Below, one piece after another: positions 19,302 to 27,913 of a stretch of 64,000 bases of DNA (the first letter of the stretch is position 1; each line of letters opens with the position of its first letter). The stretch comes from CBDCYS01 sp965224215 (GTDB taxonomy: Bacteria > Acidobacteriota > Terriglobia > Bryobacterales > UBA6623): NCBI GenBank assembly GCA_965224215.1, contig CBDCYS010000021.1:124001-188000 (forward strand), written 5' to 3'. The notes below the pieces were generated by a model that worked only from the letters and a program-made list of their open reading frames with translations, made no database searches and was not told where the DNA came from. Position numbers and translations under genes: made by a program.

Positions 19302-19831
19302 CCTGAATTATGCACAGATTCACTTTGCGAGTGTGGCTGCGTTCGTAGCGGGTTGGCGGTCGTCGTGAGGTGGTAGCTCGGCAACTGGCCTTTTGGCTTC
19401 TCCGTGTCCGGTTTCCCTTCCCACCCAGAATCCGCGTCGTCAAAACCTCGCTCGGAAGTGACGTGTTTCCAGTGCGTTACGGCTAGTGCATAAAATTTTA
19501 TGCATAGCGCATAGCCAGGCTCTCAGATCAGCGCCCTCCCGACCACCGGCAGCAAGCCGCCGTAGGGAGTCGGCTTCCTGCCGCGGAAGTGGTAAGGCGT
19601 CGAAGCCCCGATTTTATTGGGCCGCGAGGCCGTCACGGCTGGGCCTTGTTGGACGGGCCTTTGGGAGCTATGCTGTTTTCGTCTGGTAACCATGTGGGTG
19701 ACCTCCTAGGGGTTGGCTGGCGAAGCTGGGATCTTTGCCAGCCTACCTTTTTACCCCATGTTTTCGGGGGTCCCAAATGGTCTCTTGCGGCTCAGCCCTC
19801 CTCAGGTCCACGCCGCAGTGCATAATTTCTT
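19302..19831 (-). mobile_element. 530-bp non-autonomous IS1380-type element, copy B (inverted, end damaged)
   Basis: Nearly identical to copies A and D but in the opposite orientation. The left end is intact (CCTGAATTATGCAC at 19302). The right end reads GTGCATAATT followed by TCTT instead of CAGG, so the last four bases of the inverted repeat are changed and no target duplication is recognisable (left flank TGGTA). The truncated transposase ORF runs on the minus strand near 19520-19690. A perfect TGCATAAAATTTTATGCA palindrome lies inside. The element now forms the upstream region of the di-heme peroxidase gene. Confidence 0.88.
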
Positions 19832-19857
19832 TCCACCCGATGTGATACGTTGTTGTT

Positions 19858-20886
19858 GTGAGATTCCTCGCGCTGTGTCTTCTCTTGACGGCTAGTCTGG
19901 CGGCCGACACGCCGCGGCTTGAGCCGCTTTCGGGCACTCCTCCCAACCCGCCGGGCAATCAGCCTACCGCCGACAAGATCAAGCTCGGCGAAATGCTCTT
20001 CTTCGAGACGATGCTCTCGGGCGCTGGGCGGCGCAGTTGCGGCACCTGTCACAAGCCGGAACTGCTTTTCATGGACGGGCTGAGCCGCGCTTGGGGACTC
20101 AACGAGTCCGAGCTAGCGCGCAAGGCTCCCGGCCTACTCAACGTCGGCTGGCAACGAACTCTCTTCTTTGACGGGCGCGCCAAGTCCCTTGAAGAGCAGG
20201 CAGCCATGCCGTTGAAGCATCCTCAAGAGATGGCGCTCAACCCGGATTCCGCGGCGGCGCGCGTTGCCGACGACCCCGGTTACCGCAAGTTGTTCGAGAA
20301 GGTTTTTCCCGGTGAACCGATTTCATTCGACCTGATTGCGAAATCGATCGCATCTTACGAACGTACGCTCGTTTCCTACGACAGCGATCTCGACCGTTAC
20401 CTCAAAGGGGATGACACGGCGCTGGGTCCGGCGGCGAAGCGCGGGATGGAGCTCTTTACCGGAAAGGCGCGCTGCATTTCGTGCCACAACGGACCGCTAC
20501 TGACGGATCATAAGTTTCACTACACCGGCGTCCCTGAAAGGGAAGGCGACTCGGAGCCCGGGTCAAAGTACAAGACGCAGAGCCTTCGCGATGTCACGCG
20601 GCGTTTCTCCTACATGCACAATGGCATGTACCTGCGGATGGAACACGTCCTCGATCACTACGCTAACGGCGGGGCCGCGCCGCCCGGCCTCAAAGCCGAA
20701 GTATCACCGGTTCCGCTTTCCCCGGAGGACAAGGGCGACCTGCTCGCTTTCCTCAAAGCTCTCAACGGCCGCGTCACGGGTGTGCAGCTTACCTCACCGC
20801 GCGCGACCGACGTCTTCGACATCAAGCCGCAGAACCGCCCCGTTGGCGACGCCGAGGGTCCCAAAGACCCCAATTATCTGAAGTAA
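19858..20886 (+). CDS. Di-heme cytochrome c peroxidase family protein
   Basis: A 342-residue periplasmic protein of the CcpA/MauG family. It has a GTG start at 19858, a signal peptide (FLALCLLLTASLAAD) and two c-heme sites, RRSCGTCHKPE near residue 60 and ARCISCHNGP near residue 200. The stretch KTQSLRDVTRRFSYMHNGMY is the family motif around the active-site heme, and GEMLFFETMLSGAG is the usual entry to heme 1. The family reduces hydrogen peroxide or oxidises an unknown partner. Element copy B ends 26 bases upstream, so the native promoter is probably displaced and expression may depend on sequence inside the element. Confidence 0.88.
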   Translation: MRFLALCLLLTASLAADTPRLEPLSGTPPNPPGNQPTADKIKLGEMLFFETMLSGAGRRSCGTCHKPELLFMDGLSRAWGLNESELARKAPGLLNVGWQRTLFFDGRAKSLEEQAAMPLKHPQEMALNPDSAAARVADDPGYRKLFEKVFPGEPISFDLIAKSIASYERTLVSYDSDLDRYLKGDDTALGPAAKRGMELFTGKARCISCHNGPLLTDHKFHYTGVPEREGDSEPGSKYKTQSLRDVTRRFSYMHNGMYLRMEHVLDHYANGGAAPPGLKAEVSPVPLSPEDKGDLLAFLKALNGRVTGVQLTSPRATDVFDIKPQNRPVGDAEGPKDPNYLK

Positions 20887-21056
20887 GTTTGAAGTGAGTT
20901 CAGAATCGATTCAGAGCCCGATTCAAAGCCCCCAAACATCGTTCGAAACAGAGCCCCGACCGCAGGTGAGGGGCTATCAACTCACCACAGAATCCTCGGA
21001 GATAAGCGAGAACGGAGTGGCCGACTCAGCTGCAACCGAGCGATTGAGCTCAGCCG

Positions 21057-21881
21057 TTAGAGCACCACTTTGAAATAACCCTTCAGCAGGTAAGCGCTCA
21101 CCATCGAAATGACGAAGAACCAGATCAGCCAGTGCAGGTCGACTCCCCACAGCCCGATCGTGGCCGCCGGGTAGAGAATCTCGACCCATTCGATCCCTGC
21201 AACGCCCAGAAGGTTCTCGCCGGGGTGCATCAGGCTCTCCAGCGAGGCGTTGACGCGGCGGTAGTTGAGGTATTGCCAGTGGTCGCCGGAAGCAATGGAT
21301 TTCTCCCAACTTCCATGCCCAGCCCATGCAAATTTCAGATCGCCGCTGGTCTCTTGCGTGGGGCGAATTCTCCAACTGAATTGGCCCGGTTCGAGCGCCC
21401 GAACGGCAGGAGTTTCGACCGTGATCCCCGTGGGTGCGGTCAGGATGGGGGCCACCGTGTCGTTTGCGATCTCGCCACTTACCTGTACGGTGACGACCAT
21501 CGGCTCCGAGATTCGAAGAGGCTTCAACCCATAGAAGGAATCCAGGTGAAACAGCAGAACGACCATGGGCACGGTGAGATAAATAGCCGGCTTCAACATC
21601 AGGCCCATATAGCGAAAGTTGGTGATCAGTAAGTTTTTCTGCGATTGCCAGATCATCGCAGGGTCGTCGCCGTAGAGCCGAAGCTCGAGCAGGTAGGCCT
21701 GCAAGCGCTTCTTAGTTTTCTCGATGGCATTCGGATCGGATGTCAGCCCAAAGACCCACAGCATGACGACTCCGATGGCGATCGAGAGTGGCGTGAGACT
21801 CAGCAGCGGATGAAGGTCTCCGAACAGCGACGCGTATCCACCGATAACGACGCGAAAAAAGGTGTTGAACCAGTCCAGCAT
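21057..21881 (-). CDS. Membrane protein with a periplasmic beta domain
   Basis: A 274-residue protein with a hydrophobic N-terminus (PLSIAIGVVMLWVFGL), a charged helix (KTKKRLQAYLLELRLYGDDP), a second hydrophobic pair (LKPAIYLTVPMVVLLFHL), a beta-rich domain of about 110 residues and a C-terminal helix (LIWFFVISMVSAYLLKG). The arrangement of a helix, a cytosolic basic coiled segment and a further helix is reminiscent of the Oxa1/DUF106-type insertase superfamily, but I cannot confirm this by eye. The next gene upstream (21900-22091) is 18 bases away on the same strand, so they are co-transcribed. Confidence 0.65.
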   Translation of the reverse strand: MLDWFNTFFRVVIGGYASLFGDLHPLLSLTPLSIAIGVVMLWVFGLTSDPNAIEKTKKRLQAYLLELRLYGDDPAMIWQSQKNLLITNFRYMGLMLKPAIYLTVPMVVLLFHLDSFYGLKPLRISEPMVVTVQVSGEIANDTVAPILTAPTGITVETPAVRALEPGQFSWRIRPTQETSGDLKFAWAGHGSWEKSIASGDHWQYLNYRRVNASLESLMHPGENLLGVAGIEWVEILYPAATIGLWGVDLHWLIWFFVISMVSAYLLKGYFKVVL

Positions 21882-21899
21882 GGAGTTTTTGGCCGGCAG

Positions 21900-22091
21900 C
21901 TACTCGATGTAACCGAGTCCTTGGAGTTTCTTGACGATGTCCTCGTCGGACTCGCCTTCCTCCATATTGGAAAGCTCTCGCTCGAGGACGTGCTGAATGA
22001 ACTCCTTGGGGGAAGAATAGCCGCCCAGGTCAGCGCAGCGCTTGACGCGGTCGAAAAGGTCTTTGTCGAGTTTGATGGCGGGTCCGAACAT
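21900..22091 (-). CDS. Small ribbon-helix-helix-like protein
   Basis: A 63-residue protein: MFGPAIKLDKDLFDRVKRCA is a beta strand followed by a helix, and GYSSPKEFIQHVLERELS matches the second helix of ribbon-helix-helix proteins. The C-terminus is acidic (NMEEGESDEDIVKKL). AGGAAG precedes the ATG. It could be an autoregulator of the membrane protein gene that follows. The assignment rests on the helix pattern only. Confidence 0.6.
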   Translation of the reverse strand: MFGPAIKLDKDLFDRVKRCADLGGYSSPKEFIQHVLERELSNMEEGESDEDIVKKLQGLGYIE

Positions 22092-22323
22092 GCTTTTTGT
22101 CTTCCTAGCAGATAGGGGTATTTTGGGTTGGTGAGATCACTTGCGATTATACAGCTTTGCCGTGACGGGAAACAGGCCGCCCACAATCCGTCCGTAAGGC
22201 GACCTTTGCGTTGCTGAGTTGTTGGCGAACACCCGTAGAGAAGATGGAGTGACCTGTCCAACCGCGAGAGTCGCGGGTTACGCTTCAAACAGATGCGCAG
22301 AGCCGCATCGAGGAGGACAGGTC

Positions 22324-23494
22324 ATGAAAGAGTCTAGCGAGTTCAACAAAGAGATGAACAAGTGCAACAGTTACGACAAATACGTCGGGATGGACGTTCA
22401 CAAAAACAGTATCTCGGTCGCTGTCGCCGCGGCGGGGCGAGGCGCATTTCTACGGCAAGATCGACAACCGGCCTGAAGCCATTCGTCGCTTGATTTCCGC
22501 ACTCGCCCCGTCTGGTCAGAGGCTGCACTACTGCTACGAAGCCGGCCCCTGTGGCTACGGCATTTGCCGGCAGATTCGTGACACCGAACACGATGGCGAC
22601 CTGGTCGCGCCGTCGCTGACCCCGCGCAAATCCGGCGATCGCGTCAAGACCGATCGGCGCGACGCGCTGACCCTGGCTCGGCTCGATCGCGGCGGCGAGC
22701 TCAGCACGGTCTGGACGCCCTCTCCGGAACACGAAGCGATCCGCGATCTGAGCCGCGCGCGCGGCGACTGCAAACTCATCGACAAACAACTTCGTCAACG
22801 CCTCGGAGCTATGCTGCTGCGCCACGACAAGCGTTTCCCCGGGCGCAAGAATTGGACGCAAGCGCACTTTCGCTGGCTCGAGACGCAACGCTTTGAGCAG
22901 CCGGCCTCGCAGATCGCCTACGAAGAATACGCCGAGGCGGTACGCCAGGCGCAAAGCCGAACGGCTCGCCTCGAGCAGCAGTTGCATGATCAGCTGGAAG
23001 GCTGGAGCCTGGGAGGGCCAGCGCAGGCGTTGACGGCGCTGCGGGGCGTGGACTGGCTGGCGGGGATGACGTTGCTGGCCGAGCTGGGCGATCTCACACG
23101 CTTCGACTCCCCGCGCGAGCTGATGGGTTTCGTCGGTGTGTGACTTCGTCGGAGAACACGAGCGGAGCGCGACGCCGTCAAGGCGCGATCACCAAAGCAG
23201 GCAACGAGGAAGCTCGCCGTCTGCTGGTCGAATGCTCCTGGGCGTATCGCTTCCCGGCACGCCGCTTCGCGGCTGATTCAACGCCGTGCCGAGAAGGCGT
23301 CGCCCCCAGTCCAAGCGATCGCCTGGAAGGCGCAGGTGCGGCTTTGCGGTCGCTTTCGCAAGCTGCGCAACAACGGCAAACACGCGAATGTCGTCGTGAC
23401 CGCGATCGCGCGGGAACTGCTGGGATTCATCTGGGCAATCGTGATCGAACAGACCCGAACACAACAGGAGAAACAGGGATTGAATGCTTGCTGA
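22324..23494 (+). pseudogene. IS110-family transposase, three frameshifts
   Basis: The N-terminal motif KYVGMDVHKNSISVAV is the DEDD (RuvC-like) start of IS110 transposases, VKTDRRDALTLARL supplies later acidic residues, and LRGVDWLAGMTLLAELGD with the C-terminal NEEARRLLVECSWAYRFP belongs to the Transposase_20 domain. The frame changes near 22438, near 23143 (after LMGFVGV) and near 23270, so no full-length enzyme can be made. About 100 bases of leader (22219-22323) with an ATCGAGGAGGACAGG ribosome site remain. IS110 elements have no long terminal repeats, so the ends are uncertain. Confidence 0.85.
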
Positions 23495-24341
23495 ACGCTC
23501 GAGACGGCCGACAGGGAGACAGCCGACAAGGAGACCGCCAGGGAGACGGCCGACAAGGAGACCGCCAGGGAGACCGCCATCGCCCTCGATTGACGTCGTA
23601 GGCGACCGGCCGAAACCTGTCAAGGGTACGCTTCGCCGCGGTAACCCGCGCCCTTGACAGAACCCGTCCGGCCGCCAAGAGGCACCTTATACGAGGGCGA
23701 TGGCTAGCTGCCGAGGACGATGGCTAGCTGCCGAGGACGATGAGCTGCCAGCAAGCGGTAGCGAAAACGATTTTGGTTGCCGGCTTCGGGCGGCAGCCTC
23801 ACAAGGTAGGACAAGGAGGACGGCTGACTGGAAACTGAGCCTGCCAGGAGAACCCTCGACTGCGCTAAGAAGCGCTTGATGGAGCGACCTTCGTCAAGGA
23901 GGCGCTCGGTTGAACGACCTTCGTCCGTAGAGTGAGGCAGCTCCACGACGCAGACTACTCTGGCGAGAACCCGCGAATATCAGATGGATCCATCGTCGTA
24001 AGCGCTCTCTTCCACAGGCTGTTCTTCTTGTCCTCGTTCGTTGGCCAACGCGGAGTTGAGGCTCCGCGCGACAGCAGTCGTGCGCGCAAACTTGACAGGT
24101 CACACCATATCAGCGCAGGGCTCGTCAGAGACCTGCGGCCTATTGTCGGGCCGCACCCGGTGGGTGAACTTAACGAAAAGCCGCAGGTCTCTGGCGAGTC
24201 CTGCGCTACGGGTGTTCAAAACGCTTTTGCAGGTACCTACAGTCCTTACGGACGGATCTGGAGCCGCTAGGCGGATCTCAATCCAGACCACCTACCATGA
24301 GAACGAGCCGTCTGTTTGCGCGTGCCTCCGAAAAATCGAAA
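23495..24341. other. Repeat-rich non-coding stretch between two IS remnants
   Basis: No gene is supported here. It holds a degenerate tandem array of 12-15-bp units (23505-23580, units like GACGGCCGACAAGGA and GACCGCCAGGGA), an inverted repeat CTGTCAAGGG/CCCTTGACAG (23617-23626 and 23651-23660, 24-base loop), a direct repeat of CGAGGACGATGGCTAGCTGC near 23695-23740, and the long palindrome at 24113-24206. Confidence 0.6.
24113..24206. repeat. Long palindromic element, copy 1
   Basis: Two 27-base arms (24113-24139 and 24180-24206) are reverse complements with two mismatches, around a 40-base loop. The arm sequence (GCGCAGG, CTCGTCAGAGACC) is also the arm sequence of the element at 29258-29385, so this is a family of dispersed hairpin elements. 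Confidence 0.8.
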
Positions 24342-25030
24342 GATGGGTATCCGGTTGACTCAGGTAGCCCCAAGATGTAGTATGCCGGCAGATGGAAGAT
24401 TACCCTCAGAACCTGACAGAGTTCGAGGCCCGTTTTAGCAGTGAGGAGGCCTGCCGGGAGTATCTGTTCCGGCTGCGCTGGCCGGACGGTTTCCGCTGTC
24501 CGGGTTGCGGTTGTGGAAAGTCGTGGCCTTTGCGAAAAGTGCTGCTGCAGTGCGCTGCGTGTGGGCGCCAAACCTCGGTGACCGCCGGGACCATCTTTCA
24601 GGACACGCGCAGCCCTTTGCCGTTGTGGTTTCGTGCGATGTGGTGGGTCACCACCCAAAAAAACCGGAGCCAGCGCTTTGGGACTGCAAAGAGTGTTGGG
24701 GGTCAACAGGTACGAAACGGCTTGGACCTGGCTGCACAAAATGCGGCGCGCGATGGTGCGGCCGGGACGGGATTTGCTGGCCGGGACAGTGGAAGTCGAT
24801 GAAAGCTACTGGGGCGGGCTCGAAGAGGGCCTGCGGGGCCGAAACCTGAAAAACAAAGCATTGATCGCAGTGGCCGTTCAAGAGGATGGGCGGGGTATCG
24901 GCCGGATTCGCATGAAGAGAATCGAGGATGCCTCGGGCGAGAGCCTGTTGCCTTTCGTGGAAGAGTGCATCGAGCCGGGCAGCGTGGTGCATACCGACGG
25001 CTGGCCCGGTTACTCCGGGTTGAAAAAGGA

Positions 25031-26340
25031 GGGAATTCCGGGTTTGTAGTGGGTGGATGGCGGCCTGCCCAGGCCGGCATGCGACAATTCCGGGATGCAA
25101 GATCACGAGTTGTATCGGCGCATCCTCGGAATCGAGGCTCCCTGGCAGGTGGACTCGGTGGACTTAGAGCTGGAGGCGGGAGAGATCCATGTTCATCTGG
25201 CTCATCCGGACGGGATGGATTGGCCGTGTCCGGAATGCGGCGCCTCCTGCCAACTCCACGACCATCAGCCCGAGCGGCAGTGGCGACACTTGGATACGTG
25301 CCAATATCGTACGATCCTGCACGCCACCCCGCCCCGCAGTGAATGCCCCGAGCACGGAGTGCGCGTGGTGAAACTACCCTGGGCCGAGCCCTCCAGCCGC
25401 TTCACGACGCTGTTTGAAGCGCTGGCGATTGAATGGCTCAAGGCGGCCAGCCAGAAGGCAGTGGCCGGGTTGTTGAAGCTAAGTTGGGACGAGATTCACG
25501 GCATCATGGAGCGAGCGGTGAAGCGGGGATTGGAGCGCCGACAAGCCGAGCCGGTCACGCAACTCGGTGTCGATGAGAAGGCCTTTCGCAAGGGCCATCA
25601 CTATCTAACCTTGGTGAACGATCTGGCACGGGGGCGGGTGCTGTACGTGGCTCAAGACCGCAAACAGAGTAGCCTGGACGGATTCTGGGCGACCCTGACG
25701 CCGGAGCAAATCGGCGCGGTCGAGGCGGTGGCCATGGACATGTGGAATCCCTACATCGCCTCGGTGCGGGAGCACCTGCCGGAAGCCGACGGCAAGATCG
25801 TCTTCGACAAGTTTCACATCGCCCAGCATCTGGGAGGCGCGGTGGACAAAGTGCGCCGGAAGGAGAACAAGATCCTGCGCGCGGCCGGAGACGACACGCT
25901 GGTGGGAACGCGCTATGACTGGCTAAGGCACCCGGCACGGATGGAGCCCAAAGACCGGCGAGCGTTTGCGGCCCTGCGGGACAGCGGCTTGAAAACGGCG
26001 CGGGCCTGGGCTTTGAAGGAAACGATGATGGCGTTCTTCGACTACCGCTACGAGCGGCCAGCCCGAAAACACTTTCGCTGGTGGCACAACTGGGCGGTGA
26101 GGAGCCGCCTGCAACCGATGATTGAAGTGGGCCGGATGCTCAAGCGGCGCTTTGCAAACATCGTGACCTACCTGCGCCACCGCGTCACCAACGCGACCAG
26201 CGAATCCTTGAACGCCAAAATTCAGTGGGTGAAGTACACCGCCCGGGGTTTCCGAAACAAACAGAACTTCGTCAATGCCATCTACTTCCACTGCGGTGGG
26301 CTGAACCTCGCTCCCTAGCCACTAAAATGCCGGAAGAGCT
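25031..26340 (+). mobile_element. ISL3-family element (1310 bp) inside IS1595
   Basis: A perfect 8-bp target duplication AAAAAGGA flanks it (25023-25030 and 26341-26348), as ISL3 elements produce. The imperfect ends are GGGAATTCCGGGTTTGTAG and, at the other end, the complement of GCTCTTCCGGCATTTTAG, close to the GGCTCTTCC-type ends of the family. Removing it and one duplication restores the IS1595 reading frame at SGLKKEGYV. Confidence 0.92.
25095..26318 (+). CDS. ISL3-family transposase
   Basis: A 407-residue complete transposase. The N-terminal zinc-binding part has WPCPECGASC and SECPEHGVRV, followed by a helix-turn-helix region (KAVAGLLKLSWDEIHGIMER). The DDE nuclease residues are visible in TQLGVDEKAFRKGHHYLT (first Asp), AVAMDMWNPYIASV (second Asp) and the C-terminal SESLNAKIQ (Glu). 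The start is the ATG at 25095; the frame reaches back to 25053 but enters the terminal repeat. No lesion is seen, so this may be an active element. Confidence 0.92.
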   Translation: MQDHELYRRILGIEAPWQVDSVDLELEAGEIHVHLAHPDGMDWPCPECGASCQLHDHQPERQWRHLDTCQYRTILHATPPRSECPEHGVRVVKLPWAEPSSRFTTLFEALAIEWLKAASQKAVAGLLKLSWDEIHGIMERAVKRGLERRQAEPVTQLGVDEKAFRKGHHYLTLVNDLARGRVLYVAQDRKQSSLDGFWATLTPEQIGAVEAVAMDMWNPYIASVREHLPEADGKIVFDKFHIAQHLGGAVDKVRRKENKILRAAGDDTLVGTRYDWLRHPARMEPKDRRAFAALRDSGLKTARAWALKETMMAFFDYRYERPARKHFRWWHNWAVRSRLQPMIEVGRMLKRRFANIVTYLRHRVTNATSESLNAKIQWVKYTARGFRNKQNFVNAIYFHCGGLNLAP

Positions 26341-26703
26341 AAAAAGGAAGGCTACGTCCATCAGGTCACAGTTGTCAGCAGGCAGGAGCAGTCCGCGTCG
26401 GAATTGATGCCCCGCGTCCACCGCGTGATGTCACTGCTCAAGCGCTGGCTGCTGGGCACCCATCAGGGCGCCGTGAGCCACAAACATCTGGACTACTACC
26501 TGGACGAGTTCACCTTCCGTTTCAACCGCCGCAAATCCAAAAGCCGCGGCAAACTCTTATCGGCTCGTCCAGCAGGCGGTAGCCGTGGATCCGGCGACTT
26601 ACAAGATGATTGTTCACCCGGTTACAGAACCCAAGAAAATCCCCAAACCACAAGATATTGGGGCTACCTGAGTCAACCGGATACCCATCAATCGAAAAAC
26701 CAA

Positions 26704-27081
26704 ATGAGCGAAAAGCGTACCACGAGGGTGAAGCTAGACGCTTCTAACAAACGGGCTGGCAAGACGGATTGGGCTCGTCTCAAGTCGATGAGTGACGCCG
26801 AAGTTCATGCGGCGGCGCTTGCCGACCCCGATAATCCGCCATTGACCGAGCAGGAGTTGGATCGCCTAGAGCCGCCCCTGCAAGTCAAGGCCATACGAGA
26901 AGGGCTCGGCATGACTCAGCACGAATTCGCCAGCGCCTATCACTTGTCGTTAGCCACTGTGCGAGATTGGGAGCAAGGCCGCCATCTGCCCGACCAGGCG
27001 GCTCGAACCCTGCTGAAGCTGATCGCGCGAAAACCACGCGTATCCGATAGGCGTCGCGCAGGTACGAGAAACAGCGGTTGA
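26704..27081 (+). CDS. HTH antitoxin-like regulator (BrnA/HigA-like)
   Basis: A 125-residue protein. The first half (DWARLKSMSDAEVHAAALAD, then NPPLTEQEL) is the BrnA-like N-terminal pattern, and the second half is an XRE-type helix-turn-helix (IREGLGMTQHEFASAYHLSL, ATVRDWEQGRHLPD). Proteins of this build are usually antitoxins with a toxin gene directly upstream. Here the upstream DNA is the IS1595 element, inserted 7 bases before the ATG, so the promoter, ribosome site and any toxin partner are separated. It may be an orphan or silent. Confidence 0.75.
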   Translation: MSEKRTTRVKLDASNKRAGKTDWARLKSMSDAEVHAAALADPDNPPLTEQELDRLEPPLQVKAIREGLGMTQHEFASAYHLSLATVRDWEQGRHLPDQAARTLLKLIARKPRVSDRRRAGTRNSG

Positions 27082-27095
27082 CAGCGAATCAGCAG

Positions 27096-27449
27096 TCAGA
27101 GCGGCTTATCTGGGCGTTGCTGAGGGTCGGTGCCTTCCATTCCAGCGAGACCGCTCAGGACGACGGACGGTCGATCTGGGAAATCCGCTACGAGGCGGAG
27201 CCGGCCTCCCATCGATTCGATGTAGCCGCGTAGCGTAGAGAGCAGCAGGTCGGCCCGCTTTTCGAGACGGGAGACGCCTTCCTGGCCGATACCCAGAGAT
27301 TCGGCCACGCGCTCTTGGGTCAGTTCGTGCGCGCGTCGCAAGTCTCGAAGCGACATTTCCTCGGCCAGCAGTTCCTTCGTGCGGGCGGCTATGGCCTCCC
27401 GCTCGGCCCGAGGCAGCCTGTCGAGAATATCCTCCAGTGCTACGGTCAT
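27096..27449 (-). CDS. XRE-family antitoxin of a HigBA-type pair
   Basis: A 117-residue protein with a helix-turn-helix (LRDLRRAHELTQERVAESLG, GQEGVSRLEKRADLLLSTL) and a C-terminal strand (GGRLRLVADFPD), the layout of HigA-like antitoxins of the phage-derived RelE/Gp49 group. Its start codon overlaps the stop of the toxin gene by 4 bases, giving translational coupling in the toxin-first order. It should bind the toxin and repress the pair. Confidence 0.85.
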   Translation of the reverse strand: MTVALEDILDRLPRAEREAIAARTKELLAEEMSLRDLRRAHELTQERVAESLGIGQEGVSRLEKRADLLLSTLRGYIESMGGRLRLVADFPDRPSVVLSGLAGMEGTDPQQRPDKPL

Positions 27450-27814
27450 TGTTTTCCTCCTTTCTCTTTCAAGCGCGCCAGGTGAGAGTCAAAGCGGGTG
27501 TCCGCTATTGAGATCAGGCGTTTGTAGAATCTCTTCTGGCTGGCATCGGCTTTGTCGCCCGCGGTCAGCACGATGGCTCGCCGGACGGGATCGAAGGCGA
27601 AGGCCACGCGCCAAACCCCATTGGCCGCTTTGAAGCGAAGTTCCTTCATGTTGGAGTGCTTCGATCCCCTCAATGTGTCCGCGCGGGGCCTGCCCATATT
27701 AGGACCGAGATCTTTCAGCAGCCCGGTGTGAGCCAATAGCTCTGCCTGTACGGCGGTGTCGAAACTGGTCAGCTCTTTTGCAAACTCGTCATCGAACAGA
27801 ACGTGCCAAGGCAC
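27446..27814 (-). CDS. HigB/RelE-family (Gp49-like) toxin
   Basis: A 122-residue protein. The C-terminal half ELRFKAANGVWRVAFAFDP and AIVLTAGDKADASQKRFYKRLIS is the signature of phage-derived Gp49-like/HigB toxins, ribosome-dependent mRNA nucleases. The basic residues needed for cleavage (Arg/Lys in the final helix) are present. Length and order are normal and no lesion is visible, so the pair may be active. Confidence 0.87.
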   Translation of the reverse strand: MPWHVLFDDEFAKELTSFDTAVQAELLAHTGLLKDLGPNMGRPRADTLRGSKHSNMKELRFKAANGVWRVAFAFDPVRRAIVLTAGDKADASQKRFYKRLISIADTRFDSHLARLKEKGGKQ

Positions 27815-27913
27815 ACCCGTAGTATGCCTTAAACAGCATATGTTGTCAACGGCATTATCAGCGACGCAAAAAAGCTGAATGACGGTTTGGCAGACCTGCT
27901 GCGAGCAAACAAA

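Larger units (their letters stand above)
24392..26671 (+). pseudogene. IS1595-family transposase, interrupted and frameshifted
   Basis: The N-terminal zinc ribbon is intact: FRCPGCGCGKSW and QCAACGRQTSVTAGTIF. The DDE domain follows in another frame (AGTVEVDESYWGGLEEG, then SVVHTDGWPGYSGLKKEG) and continues after the ISL3 insert (GYVHQVTVVS, LDYYLDEFTFRFNRRKS) to a stop at 26669-26671. The first frame change is at a run of seven A (24656-24663) after MWWVTTQK; removing one A restores the frame. A second change lies near 26558 (two bases missing). The ISL3 insertion at 25031 breaks it again. It must be inactive. Confidence 0.87.
24342..26689 (+). mobile_element. IS1595-family (ISXO2-like) element carrying a nested ISL3 element
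   Basis: The terminal inverted repeats begin GATGGGTATCCGG and agree for about 30 bases at both ends. A perfect 8-bp target duplication AATCGAAA flanks it (24334-24341 and 26690-26697). Without the nested ISL3 insert the element is about 1030 bp, normal for this group. It is inserted 7 bases before the start codon of the HTH gene at 26704. Confidence 0.9.

Noticed and set aside
23505..23580. CRISPR-like array in the tandem repeats behind IS110
   Set aside because: Units are 12-15 bp, directly adjacent and without unique spacers; there are no cas genes.
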